A stretch of 54,061 nucleotides of DNA, from positions 1 through 54,061 of the forward strand of contig NZ_CAMYIC010000052.1 in assembly GCF_947258355.1 (NCBI RefSeq), in the 5' to 3' direction. This DNA comes from an uncultured Allomuricauda sp. (GTDB taxonomy: Bacteria > Bacteroidota > Bacteroidia > Flavobacteriales > Flavobacteriaceae). A program made the position numbers and the translations under genes. Below are positions 28,460 through 36,803 of this stretch, in pieces (the stretch's first letter is position 1; each line of letters opens with the position of its first letter). The notes under the pieces are model-generated. The model was not told the origin of the DNA, ran no database searches, and saw nothing but the letters and a program-made list of their open reading frames with translations.

Positions 28460-28999
28460 ATGGCAGAAAAACTTGTTGTTATCTCAGATATGTGGGGAAC
28501 AAAAAAAGGACTTTGGATTGCTTCATACTTTGGCTACCTACAACAATACTTTGATATAGTATTTCACGATTGCCAGCAATTGGGCGATATCGATATCGAT
28601 TTTTCCGATGAAGATACTATTCACGGGGCTTTTGTAAATGGAGGTATAGATAAGGCAGTGCAAAACTTACTGCGTAAAGAAACAGAACCGGCCCATTATT
28701 TAGCATTTAGCACCGGTGGGACGATAGCTTATAAAGCAGCTCTAAAAGGCCTGCCTGTCAAATCTTTGACAGCACTTTCGGCCACAAGAGTAAGACTGGA
28801 AGAATCAATGCCCACGGTGCCTTTAAAATTGATCTATGGCGAGTGCGATAAATCCAAACCAGGCCTAAAATGGGCAAAAAGCGTTGGTGCCGATCTTAAA
28901 ATTGTTCCTAATTTTGGCCATACCCTTTACTCCGACGAAAAAATTATATCGGAAGTAAGCTTGGAATTATTGGGGCGTGTTACCAAAAAAGTAATCTAG
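28460..28999 (+). CDS. Small alpha/beta-hydrolase-like protein
   Basis: A 179-residue protein with a compact alpha/beta-hydrolase order of motifs: the nucleophile in LAFSTGGTIA (S84), a possible acid in LIYGECDKSKP (D130) and a base in NFGHTLYSD (H154). The usual G-x-S-x-G reads A-F-S-T-G, one residue off consensus. The protein lacks a clear lid domain and is shorter than most family members. ATG at 28460 follows a purine-rich stretch. It may be the gene controlled by the upstream palindrome. Substrate unknown. It ends four bases from the convergent clpX stop. Confidence 0.8.
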   Translation: MAEKLVVISDMWGTKKGLWIASYFGYLQQYFDIVFHDCQQLGDIDIDFSDEDTIHGAFVNGGIDKAVQNLLRKETEPAHYLAFSTGGTIAYKAALKGLPVKSLTALSATRVRLEESMPTVPLKLIYGECDKSKPGLKWAKSVGADLKIVPNFGHTLYSDEKIISEVSLELLGRVTKKVI

Positions 29000-29003
29000 T
29001 AAT

Positions 29004-30239
29004 CTAGGACACTGCTTTTAACTTTTTCACCGTTTCGTAGGATAGCTTTTTCTCAGCATAACCTTTGGTAACCTTGAATTCTGTTTCATCGCTACTTGGC
29101 AATGTGAACATGGCATCTGTGAAAACAGCCTCGCAAAGAGAGCGAAGTCCTCTAGCACCAAGTTTATATTCCACGGCTTTTTCCACAATATAGTCCAGTG
29201 CCTGATCGGTAATTGAGAATTCAATATTATCCATGGCAAACAGTTTTTCGTACTGTTTTATGATGGCATTCTTGGGCTCCGTTAAAATGGCCCGTAGGGT
29301 TTTGGCATCCAATGGATTCATATGGGTGAGTACTGGAAGCCTTCCGATAATTTCAGGGATCAGTCCAAATTCCTTTAAGTCCTTTGGTATAATGTACTGA
29401 AGAATATTTTCTTGATCCAGGTTTTCTTCCGCTTTGGAAGCACTATAACCCACAGCTTGCATATTTAAGCGTTTGGTAATGATACGCTCAATACCATCAA
29501 AAGCCCCACCTGCGACAAACAGAATATTCTCGGTATTTACCTCGATGAATTTTTGGTCAGGGTGTTTTCGTCCACCTTTTGGTGGCACGTTGACCGTGGT
29601 TCCTTCAAGAAGCTTCAACAAGCCTTGTTGAACTCCCTCTCCTGAAACATCCCGGGTAATGGAAGGGTTATCACTTTTACGTGCAATTTTATCGATTTCA
29701 TCAATAAAAACGATACCACGCTCTGCTTTTTCCAAGTTGTAGTCTGCAGCTTGCAACAAACGTGTCAAAATACTTTCTACATCTTCGCCCACATATCCCG
29801 CTTCTGTCAACACTGTGGCATCAACAATGGCTAAGGGTACATTCAACATTTTGGCAATGGTCTTGGCGATAAGGGTCTTACCTGTACCGGTTTGCCCCAC
29901 CATAACAATATTACTCTTTTGGATTTCAATATCTTCATCCTTACCCTTAGGCTGCAATAATCTCTTATAGTGGTTGTATACCGCTACGGACATTACTTTT
30001 TTGGTTCTTTCCTGTCCAATCACAAAAGTGTCCAAGAAATCATGGATCTCCATTGGTTTTTTCAAAACCAACTCTGAAGATAGGTCCTGATTTTTTGTTT
30101 GCTTGGACTCTTCGGCTACAATGCTATGGGCTTGTTCAATACATCTATCGCAAATATGCGCATCAAGACCGGCGATCAATAAATTGGTTTCCGGTTTTTT
30201 TCTGCCACAAAAAGAACATTCCAAATTTTCCTTTGCCAT
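29004..30239 (-). CDS. clpX: ATP-dependent Clp protease ATP-binding subunit ClpX
   Basis: 411 residues. The N-terminal zinc-binding domain has C8-x2-C11 ... C30-x2-C33; the AAA+ domain has Walker A GQTGTGKT (115-122), Walker B VFIDEIDK, pore loop GYVG and the sensor region IGRLPVLT. ClpX unfolds tagged or damaged proteins and feeds them to ClpP. The loop that docks on ClpP, usually I-G-F/L, reads AVGYSA here. It is the last of three same-strand quality-control genes (tig, clpP, clpX). Confidence 0.97.
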   Translation of the reverse strand: MAKENLECSFCGRKKPETNLLIAGLDAHICDRCIEQAHSIVAEESKQTKNQDLSSELVLKKPMEIHDFLDTFVIGQERTKKVMSVAVYNHYKRLLQPKGKDEDIEIQKSNIVMVGQTGTGKTLIAKTIAKMLNVPLAIVDATVLTEAGYVGEDVESILTRLLQAADYNLEKAERGIVFIDEIDKIARKSDNPSITRDVSGEGVQQGLLKLLEGTTVNVPPKGGRKHPDQKFIEVNTENILFVAGGAFDGIERIITKRLNMQAVGYSASKAEENLDQENILQYIIPKDLKEFGLIPEIIGRLPVLTHMNPLDAKTLRAILTEPKNAIIKQYEKLFAMDNIEFSITDQALDYIVEKAVEYKLGARGLRSLCEAVFTDAMFTLPSSDETEFKVTKGYAEKKLSYETVKKLKAVS

Positions 30240-30327
30240 AAAATTTTAATCTTCAACCAACAATAACGTAAAAAAAATAGATTTGTTCTCTGTTAAGTGG
30301 TTGTTTTTTAATGAATTGTAGTGATTC

Positions 30328-31005
30328 TTACTTTTCTCTGACCAATATTTCATCGATCATACCATATTCTTTGGCCTCTGGTGCCCTCATCCAAAAATCA
30401 CGATCACTGTCTTCGTAGACTTTATCGAATGTTTGCCCTGTATGCTTGGAAATGATTTGATAAAGTTCGTCTTTGATCTTGAGGACTTCTTGGGCTGCAA
30501 TTTCAATATCACTTGCCTGACCCTGAGCTCCGGAAAGCGGTTGGTGGATCATTACCCTTGAATGTGGCAAGCCACTTCGCTTACCTTCGTGTCCGGCACA
30601 AAGTAATACGGCTGCCATGGATGCAGCTATACCTGTACAAATGGTGGCTACATCAGGTTTTATAAATTGCATGGTGTCGTAAATGCCCAATCCGGCATAC
30701 ACGCTTCCCCCTGGAGAGTTGATGTATATTTGAATATCTTTGGAGGCATCGGCACTTTCCAAGAAAAGCAATTGTGCCTGTACAATATTGGCTACCTGAT
30801 CGTTGATTCCGGTTCCCATAAAAATAATCCTGTCCATCATCAATCTGGAGAAAACATCCATGGCAACTGCATTCAATTGCCTTTCCTCGATAATGTTCGG
30901 CGTCATGTTCATGGGGTACATGGTACTCATGATCTTGTCGTAGTACATGCTGTTTATACCGTGGTGCTGGGTAGCGTATTTTTTAAATTCTTTTCCGTAA
31001 TCCAT
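30328..31005 (-). CDS. clpP: ATP-dependent Clp protease proteolytic subunit ClpP
   Basis: 225 residues with the serine protease centre S129 (GIAASMA) and H154 (VMIHQPLSG); the third member lies in the EDSDRDFW segment near 198-204. The fourteen-subunit barrel degrades proteins delivered by ClpX. The N-terminal part before the conserved region (about 30 residues) is longer than in E. coli, as is usual in Bacteroidota. ATG at 31005. A terminator-like hairpin from tig lies just upstream, so expression may need read-through or its own promoter. Confidence 0.97.
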   Translation of the reverse strand: MDYGKEFKKYATQHHGINSMYYDKIMSTMYPMNMTPNIIEERQLNAVAMDVFSRLMMDRIIFMGTGINDQVANIVQAQLLFLESADASKDIQIYINSPGGSVYAGLGIYDTMQFIKPDVATICTGIAASMAAVLLCAGHEGKRSGLPHSRVMIHQPLSGAQGQASDIEIAAQEVLKIKDELYQIISKHTGQTFDKVYEDSDRDFWMRAPEAKEYGMIDEILVREK

Positions 31006-31027
31006 AGGATTTGACTCAATTTATCTT

Positions 31028-31063
31028 AAAAAAAAGGTGCCGAAAAACTAGCTTTCCGGCACC
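31028..31063 (-). terminator. Terminator-like hairpin after tig, before clpP
   Basis: On the minus strand the arms GGTGCCG and CGGCACC flank an A/T-rich loop and run into T8. It lies 33 bases after the trigger factor stop and 23 bases before clpP, so it may reduce rather than stop read-through into clpP. Confidence 0.8.
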
Positions 31064-31095
31064 GTAAAGATACTTAATTTTCTTTTAGCGAAGCC

Positions 31096-32418
31096 TTAGC
31101 TGTATGCTTCCTTGATGAAGTCGTCATAAGAGACTTCCTTCACCTTAAGGTTGGCCTTTTCTTTGTAAAGGTCCAAAAGTTTTTGGCTCATCAACTGTTC
31201 GGACAATCTTTTTACTTCGTCTTGATTGCTCATTACCCTTGCGGCAACACTTTCCAACTCTTCTTCTTTAGGGTCCATGTGACCGTATTGAGCCATTTGC
31301 GACTTGATAAATCCTTTGGCGAATTCCTTCAATTCATCAAATTGGACTTGAAGCTCGTTTTCTTGGATGATCTTACCTTCGATCAATTGGTAACGAAGTC
31401 CTTTTTCGGATTTTTCGAATTCTTCCTTGGCTTCATCTTCTGTCAATGGGTTTTCGCCACTGATTTGAATCCACTTTTTCAAAAATTCGGAAGGAAGCTC
31501 GAATTTGGTCTCATCAATCAATTTTTCCGTGATGTCGTTCAACAATTTTTGATCGGCTTGCTGTTCGAACTGTTTTTCGGAATCTTCCTTGATCTTGTCC
31601 TTCAATTCTTTTTCCGAAGTCACTTTCCCCTCACCGAACAATTTGTCAAAAAGTTCCTGATCTAACGCTGCTGGTTCTCTTTCGTTGATTTCTTCAATAG
31701 TGAAAGAAACGTCGATCTTTAGACCGTCTGCTTTATCTTTTGCAATGCCCAAAGCGGTAGGGAGCAGGTAATCTTCTTTGAAAAGACCTTTTGTGGAAAG
31801 GGTCACGGTGTCACCCACTTTTTTCCCAACAAGTGCATCAACAGCTTTTTTGCTCTTGATTTTGTCCATTTCAATAGTGGTCTTATGGTCGATTTCTTCT
31901 TCTTCGTTGGAAAAGAAACCTGTAATTTCATCTTTTTTGCCCACTTCGGTCTTGGAGATCAGTTTTCCGTATTGTTTTTGAATACGTTCCACTTGCTCCT
32001 CAATCATTTTTTTGTCGGCCACAATTTTAAATTGTGTCACCGCTTTTTTGGTCTTCAAGTTTACGTCGAAGCTTGGAGCCAACCCCAATTCGAATTCGAA
32101 ATCAAGGTTGTCCTTGTCCCAATCAAAATCGTCTTGTTGCTTTGGAAGTGGATTTCCCAAAACATCCAATTTTTCTTCTGTAAGGTATTTATTAAGATTG
32201 CCTTGTAGCAATTTATTTACTTCGTCCACCAAAACAGCTTTACCGTACTGCTTTTTGATAAGCCCCATGGGAACTTGTCCTTTTCTAAAACCAGGAATGT
32301 TCGCCTGCTTTCTGTAATCCTTAAGGATTTTCTCTACTTTGTCCTGATAGTCTTCTTTGCTTATGGCAACCTTTACTACTGCATTAAGATCGTCAATCTG
32401 CTCTTTGGTTATATTCAT
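31096..32418 (-). CDS. tig: Trigger factor (ribosome-associated chaperone)
   Basis: 440 residues. The N-terminal ribosome-binding domain has the signature GFRKGQVP (43-50), followed by a diverged PPIase-like domain (about 160-250) and a helical C-terminal domain rich in Glu/Lys (about 260-440). It holds nascent chains at the ribosome exit. The PPIase region is short of the canonical aromatic residues, as in other Bacteroidota trigger factors, so isomerase activity is not certain. A good promoter (TTG-N20-TACTTTTG) lies 34 bases before the ATG. Confidence 0.93.
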   Translation of the reverse strand: MNITKEQIDDLNAVVKVAISKEDYQDKVEKILKDYRKQANIPGFRKGQVPMGLIKKQYGKAVLVDEVNKLLQGNLNKYLTEEKLDVLGNPLPKQQDDFDWDKDNLDFEFELGLAPSFDVNLKTKKAVTQFKIVADKKMIEEQVERIQKQYGKLISKTEVGKKDEITGFFSNEEEEIDHKTTIEMDKIKSKKAVDALVGKKVGDTVTLSTKGLFKEDYLLPTALGIAKDKADGLKIDVSFTIEEINEREPAALDQELFDKLFGEGKVTSEKELKDKIKEDSEKQFEQQADQKLLNDITEKLIDETKFELPSEFLKKWIQISGENPLTEDEAKEEFEKSEKGLRYQLIEGKIIQENELQVQFDELKEFAKGFIKSQMAQYGHMDPKEEELESVAARVMSNQDEVKRLSEQLMSQKLLDLYKEKANLKVKEVSYDDFIKEAYS

Positions 32419-32451
32419 TTCCTACCTAATTTGCTTTCTAAAAATGGGATG

Positions 32452-32482
32452 CAAAAGTAACTCTTTTTTGCGTTGCTGCCAA
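32452..32482 (-). promoter_or_regulatory. Bacteroidota-type promoter of tig
   Basis: On the minus strand: TTG (32480-32482), 20-base spacer, TACTTTTG (32452-32459). This fits the -33/-7 consensus and lies 34-64 bases before the tig start. Confidence 0.7.
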
Positions 32483-32517
32483 GTTTTTAAACCGTTGACT
32501 TTCAAACAAAATGATTT

Positions 32518-32862
32518 CTATTGATCTTCTTTTAAAATGGAGTGCAAAATGGCTTGTAAAAATGCCAATAGTAGACTGAAAATTATGGCCCACCAAAAAC
32601 CGCTTACATAAAACCCGTCGATAAGGTTTGCGGCTAGCAGAATTATTATGGCGTTTATTACCAAAAGAAAAAGCCCCAGGGTGAGTACGGTTATGGGTAA
32701 GGTAAGAATAACCAATATGGGTTTTACCAAAAAGTTGAGAAAGCTAAGGACAATGGCAACAATTATTGCTGTTAGCATTGAATCTACGCCCACTCCCGGT
32801 AATACGTAGGAAAGTATTACAACGGCCAGTGCATTTAACAGTAATCTTATAATTAATTTCAT
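32518..32862 (-). CDS. Phage holin family (four-TM) membrane protein
   Basis: A 114-residue protein made almost entirely of four hydrophobic segments, with the PF04020-type pattern LNFLVKPILVILTLPITVLTLGLFLLVINA. Despite the family name these proteins are common in bacterial chromosomes without any phage context, and no phage gene is near here. Role unknown, probably inner membrane. ATG at 32862. A terminator of the upstream lipoprotein gene lies between them. Confidence 0.85.
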   Translation of the reverse strand: MKLIIRLLLNALAVVILSYVLPGVGVDSMLTAIIVAIVLSFLNFLVKPILVILTLPITVLTLGLFLLVINAIIILLAANLIDGFYVSGFWWAIIFSLLLAFLQAILHSILKEDQ

Positions 32863-32886
32863 GGGTATGTTTAAGGTTTTATGAAT

Positions 32887-32914
32887 AAAAAAGGCACCGA
32901 ATTTCGGTGCCTTT
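32887..32914 (-). terminator. Terminator of the GDSL lipoprotein gene
   Basis: Arms GGCACCGA and TCGGTGCC with a short AT loop, followed on the minus strand by T6. It lies 23 bases after the lipoprotein stop. Confidence 0.88.
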
Positions 32915-32937
32915 AAGATAAAGAAAATAATGTTTGT

Positions 32938-34437
32938 TTAGTCAATATATAGTCCAGTGTAATCCAAAGGATTAACATCTGGTAGATTGGAACCGTACTT
33001 AGAGTTAATTGCAGCTATGAATGCGTTGGCTACTATAGCATAACCTCTTGGAGCAGGGTGTACACCATCTAAAGAGAAACCACCGCCAGTGGCAAATGTA
33101 GCATCCACGATACTACCATCAGCTTGTTGGAAACCATTGGTGTTGAGTTCGTTCAACAAGGAATTTGCATCAACAAAAGCCAAATCGTACGCCGCAGCCA
33201 AACCTGAAATGGTTTGATTGTATGCTGTTAGGGCGGTTTCCACGGTCGCTTGTTCTTCCGGAGTCAACACCCACTGATCTGCCAACGGAACGGCTACTCC
33301 ATTTATGGAGGTCGGGTTGTTCGGATCTGCAAGTGTGCCGATAAAGCTTCTTGAAGTAAGCACCATTAAATCTTCCTCGGTAGCTTGCCTCATATTGGTT
33401 AGAGCAGGATTAAAGCCTGTCAAATCCGTTAAATCTTCATCAATGATAACAACAGCGTTGCCTTCCCCTGCTGAAAAAGAAATGGTTCTTTTGGCCAACT
33501 CTTCTTCGGTAATCAGGTTCATTGCTTGTAATTGCGCCAAACCGGCATTATAAGCACCATATGCATCCATACTATTTAAAAATGCCGCTGTAGGAGCATC
33601 CAAAGGAATCGGGTTATGTGGTACCGTTGTAAAATAGGGTATATCTGTAACATTTGGCAAATTGGCTATTACACCATTGGCTCCGTTCGCCGTCATGGCA
33701 TCCAACATTGCGTCCAAAGAACCTGCAAAAACATTTGGGTCGGTAATATCGTTTCTGGAATAGGTGCTAGGGTCAAGGTTTCCATTTTGGTCAACTCCTG
33801 TTCCGCCTCCAGTAGCGTAGATCAAAATATCGTTTGCTCCGGCCCAAAGGGTGAAAAAAGTTGCACCCTGCGCAGCAGCATCTCCGATTACCGTTGCCGT
33901 TTCGGAAGATGAAAATCTTGCGAAATAAGGATTGGCCGTTCCCATGGCAACGCCCGTTACGCTACCGTATCCGGGTGCCAATAATTCGTAACTTTTTGCG
34001 CCAGGTACACCCATATTGTTATAGGTTCCTGTAAGTTTTTGCGAAATTTCTGTGGCGCCTTGTCCTTCAACAGGAACAGGGCTTGGGCTTTCTCCTAAAA
34101 AGGATAATATTAATCTATTGCCTGCAACAGGATTTCCGCCAAGAGTCATTCCTCCTAAGTTATCGGCCATATAAGGTATTTCAAAACTTCCTCCTCCAGC
34201 TAAGGCAAAATTTGTTGCCAACATATTTGGAAAGGATGCCGTTTGCCCATCAATGAACAAAGCATTGTCCGAGAAACCGGCAGTAAGAGAATTACCGATG
34301 GCAACGTAATTTGTAAAATCTGCTGTTCCAGAAGTATATTCAACGGGAGTTGGGTCTGGTGTGTCAATCGGGGTATCATCTTCACATGCAATCAAGAATA
34401 AGCCTAGAAATGGGAGTAGGGCATAAAACTTTTTCAT
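32938..34437 (-). CDS. SGNH/GDSL hydrolase-like lipoprotein
   Basis: A 499-residue lipoprotein (lipobox LIAC, C18). It has the SGNH blocks in order: I GNSLTAGF (48-55, S50 as nucleophile), III GANDIL, V DGVHPAPRGYAIV near the C-terminus. The stretch between blocks I and III is longer than in short esterases, so it may be a larger lipase/esterase or outer membrane esterase-like protein. It should act on the periplasmic or outer face of the envelope. A full TTG-N20-TAGATTTG promoter lies 59 bases upstream and a TGCATGCA palindrome about 16 bases above its -33 element, which suggests regulation. Confidence 0.88.
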   Translation of the reverse strand: MKKFYALLPFLGLFLIACEDDTPIDTPDPTPVEYTSGTADFTNYVAIGNSLTAGFSDNALFIDGQTASFPNMLATNFALAGGGSFEIPYMADNLGGMTLGGNPVAGNRLILSFLGESPSPVPVEGQGATEISQKLTGTYNNMGVPGAKSYELLAPGYGSVTGVAMGTANPYFARFSSSETATVIGDAAAQGATFFTLWAGANDILIYATGGGTGVDQNGNLDPSTYSRNDITDPNVFAGSLDAMLDAMTANGANGVIANLPNVTDIPYFTTVPHNPIPLDAPTAAFLNSMDAYGAYNAGLAQLQAMNLITEEELAKRTISFSAGEGNAVVIIDEDLTDLTGFNPALTNMRQATEEDLMVLTSRSFIGTLADPNNPTSINGVAVPLADQWVLTPEEQATVETALTAYNQTISGLAAAYDLAFVDANSLLNELNTNGFQQADGSIVDATFATGGGFSLDGVHPAPRGYAIVANAFIAAINSKYGSNLPDVNPLDYTGLYID

Positions 34438-34495
34438 ATCAAATAATCTGTATCAGTTAGTTTATGTTAATTGTTATGGTAAAACCAGAATTAAC

Positions 34496-34526
34496 CAAAT
34501 CTATATCAAATTTGTCATACAGACAA
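34496..34526 (-). promoter_or_regulatory. Bacteroidota-type promoter of the GDSL lipoprotein gene
   Basis: On the minus strand: TTG (34524-34526), 20-base spacer, TAGATTTG (34496-34503), the same spacing as the tig promoter. Confidence 0.7.
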
Positions 34527-34542
34527 TTAAATGGGTGAAAAA

Positions 34543-34558
34543 ATTATGCATGCATAAT
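34543..34558. promoter_or_regulatory. TGCATGCA palindrome upstream of the GDSL lipoprotein promoter
   Basis: ATTATGCATGCATAAT is a perfect 16-bp palindrome. Its centre is about 25 bases above the -33 element, a place typical of an activator. The same 16 bases sit in the middle of the palindrome at 53877-53904. Confidence 0.6.
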
Positions 34559-34573
34559 AAAAAGGGGTGAATT

Positions 34574-35344
34574 TTAAGAATTCAGAAACTTAAAACTCTT
34601 CTCGTAAAACTGTTTTGGGTTTTCCGCGTGCAACCAGTGCCCTGCTTTATCAATGGTTACAATCTCTGCATTTGGAAAATGCCTTTTAATTTCGGCAAAG
34701 TCATTAGGCTGGATATACTCCGAAAGGTCGCCACGTAAAAACAGGGTTGGACCATCATAAATGGCATTGGGGAATATGTTTTCCCCAATCTCTTCCATTC
34801 GATTTTTGAGCACATCAAAATTAAAGCGGAATCCTAGCTTTTCTTTTTCTACCCAATAGAGGTTTTTGAGCAAAAACTGTCGAATTCCCCTGTCCTTGAT
34901 ATGTTTGGACAGCTCATCGTCGGCTTCACGCCGATCCGAAATTTGGTCAAAATCCAAATGGGAAAGGCCATTGAAAATGAAATCGTGATGCGGGGGATAG
35001 TATTTTGGGGCAATGTCGGCCACAAGCAGTTTTTTTACCCTGTCCGGATGTGAAGTAGCCAATTGCATGGCCGTTTTACCTCCCATGGAATGCCCCATTA
35101 CATAGGCTGAGTCAATATTGTGATGATTCATATAATTGATGACATCTTCACTCAATACATCATAATTGAACTCGTCGGAATGAAAACTTTTTCCGTGGTT
35201 ACGTTGATCAATCAGATGAACTTGAAAACCATTTTCAGAATATTGGGTGCCCAGGGTTTTCCAGTTGTCGGACATGCCCAAAAAGCCGTGCAGGATGATG
35301 AACGGTTGGCCTTTGCCCAATATTTTTGAATGTAGTATTTCCAT
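34574..35344 (-). CDS. Alpha/beta fold hydrolase (YbfF-like esterase)
   Basis: A 256-residue alpha/beta hydrolase with oxyanion region ILHGFLGMSDNW (about 17-28), nucleophile elbow GHSMGG (S86), DQRNHGKS before it, and a C-terminal base in DKAGHWLHAENP. The pattern is that of YbfF/BioH-like acyl-CoA or ester hydrolases. It overlaps the upstream pdxJ stop by one base (TAATG), so the two are translated together. Substrate not predictable. Confidence 0.88.
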   Translation of the reverse strand: MEILHSKILGKGQPFIILHGFLGMSDNWKTLGTQYSENGFQVHLIDQRNHGKSFHSDEFNYDVLSEDVINYMNHHNIDSAYVMGHSMGGKTAMQLATSHPDRVKKLLVADIAPKYYPPHHDFIFNGLSHLDFDQISDRREADDELSKHIKDRGIRQFLLKNLYWVEKEKLGFRFNFDVLKNRMEEIGENIFPNAIYDGPTLFLRGDLSEYIQPNDFAEIKRHFPNAEIVTIDKAGHWLHAENPKQFYEKSFKFLNS

Positions 35345-36060
35345 TATTTTAATCGGTGTAAGTACATATTTACCACATTTTCGAGACCAAGGTATAGGGA
35401 TTCACAGATCAAGGCATGCCCAATGGATACCTCCAAAAGATGTGGAATGTGTTCTTTAAAAAATTTGATGTTGTCCAAACTGAGGTCGTGCCCTGCATTT
35501 AGGCCAAGGCCAACTTCGTGTGCCATTTTGGCTGCTTCTATAAAAGGAGCAATGCTGCCTTCTTTATTGCCTTTGGCAAATTCATCGGCAAAGCTTTCGG
35601 TGTAGAGTTCCACTCTATCGGTTCCGGTTTCCGCCGCCCCTTTCACCATTGCTGCGTCGGGGTCCACAAAAATGGAAGTACGTATGCCGTTTTCCTTGAA
35701 TGTTTTAATAACGTCTACCAAAAAATCCTTGTGCTTTATGGTGTCCCAACCAGCATTGGAAGTAATGGCATCTTCGGCATCGGGCACCAAGGTAACCTGT
35801 GTGGGCTTTACTTCAAGTACCAAATCGATGAATTTTGGAATAGGGTTTCCCTCAATATTGAATTCAGTGGTAACCACTTTTTTAAGGTCCCTTGCATCTT
35901 GGTAGCGAATGTGACGTTCATCAGGCCTCGGGTGAATGGTAATGCCCTGCGCACCAAAGGATTCAATATCTTTAGTAGAGGTAATTAGGTTGGGAACGTT
36001 GCCACCTCTACTATTTCGTAGCGTTGCCAGTTTATTTATGTTGACACTCAACTTTGTCAT
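35344..36060 (-). CDS. pdxJ: Pyridoxine 5'-phosphate synthase PdxJ
   Basis: 238 residues, the normal PdxJ length, with LSVNINKLATLRNSRGG at the N-terminus, GITIHPRPDERHIRYQD (about 36-52) and GLNAGHDLSLDN (about 188-199). PdxJ condenses 1-deoxyxylulose 5-phosphate with 3-amino-2-oxopropyl phosphate to make the vitamin B6 ring. It is first in a two-gene operon with the alpha/beta hydrolase. A -7 box TATTTTTG lies 20 bases before the ATG. Confidence 0.96.
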   Translation of the reverse strand: MTKLSVNINKLATLRNSRGGNVPNLITSTKDIESFGAQGITIHPRPDERHIRYQDARDLKKVVTTEFNIEGNPIPKFIDLVLEVKPTQVTLVPDAEDAITSNAGWDTIKHKDFLVDVIKTFKENGIRTSIFVDPDAAMVKGAAETGTDRVELYTESFADEFAKGNKEGSIAPFIEAAKMAHEVGLGLNAGHDLSLDNIKFFKEHIPHLLEVSIGHALICESLYLGLENVVNMYLHRLK

Positions 36061-36079
36061 GGAGTTCTTTTTAGATTGT

Positions 36080-36087
36080 CAAAAATA
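36080..36087 (-). promoter_or_regulatory. Possible -7 box of pdxJ promoter
   Basis: TATTTTTG on the minus strand fits TAnnTTTG, 20 bases before pdxJ. No clear -33 TTG. Confidence 0.4.
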
Positions 36088-36145
36088 AGAATTCGGCATG
36101 CCTTTTGCCATTTTAAATTAGTATTTTGCACCTAATAGAATTGTT

Positions 36146-36802
36146 ATGCAGATTCAAGACAAAATAATCAATACAGTTCCCGTATTTGAAGTGTCGGAAA
36201 CTTTGAAAGATGTTATCACATTTTTCGAGGAGACCACATTTTCCCATGTTGGGGTAACCGAGAACGGTACCTATTTGGGATTGCTTTCCGAAAACGACCT
36301 AGCCTGTTTTGAACCCAAAAAGAAGGTCGATGATTTCAGATTTGAAATGGAGGACTTTTTTGTTACCAAAGAAACTGCCTGGTTGGATGTGCTGGAAATG
36401 TTCTCCCGCAACGAGGCCAATGTGTTGCCGGTTTTGGATGAAGACCGTTTGATTATCGGGTATTACGACCTTGAAGATGTAGTGGACGTATTTATAGATA
36501 CTCCTTTCTTTAGGGAGCCAGGAGCCATTTTAGTGGTTTCCATTGGTATAAAGGATTACTCCTTTAGCGAAATTGCGCAAATTGTGGAAGGTAACAATGC
36601 CCGCTTGTTGGGCGCATTCATTACAGATTCACAGAACGATATTGTTGAAATCACTTTAAAAGTCGGGACTCAAAGTTTAAATGAAGTGGCCCAAACGTTT
36701 AGGCGGTACAACTATACCATTGTGTTCGGGAACAGCGACGACCAGTTCTTGGAAGATTTGAAGCAGCGTTCCGACTATCTAGAAAAATATCTTAACGTTT
36801 AG
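36146..36802 (+). CDS. CBS domain protein
   Basis: A 218-residue protein with two CBS motifs (about 1-60 and 65-125) followed by an ACT-like or dimerisation region. CBS pairs bind adenosyl ligands such as AMP or SAM and serve as regulatory modules. The gene ends one base before nadK, so the two are in one operon; an adenylate-sensing partner of NAD kinase would make sense, but that is only context. Confidence 0.87.
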   Translation: MQIQDKIINTVPVFEVSETLKDVITFFEETTFSHVGVTENGTYLGLLSENDLACFEPKKKVDDFRFEMEDFFVTKETAWLDVLEMFSRNEANVLPVLDEDRLIIGYYDLEDVVDVFIDTPFFREPGAILVVSIGIKDYSFSEIAQIVEGNNARLLGAFITDSQNDIVEITLKVGTQSLNEVAQTFRRYNYTIVFGNSDDQFLEDLKQRSDYLEKYLNV

Positions 36803-36803
36803 T

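Noticed and set aside
28990..29006. Tandem TAATCTAG repeat at the convergent ends of the hydrolase and clpX genes
   Set aside because: Only two copies of eight bases, explained by double stop codons; no structure.
32518..32862. Holin-family gene considered as prophage sign
   Set aside because: Family occurs widely on chromosomes; no other phage gene, integrase or attachment site is nearby.
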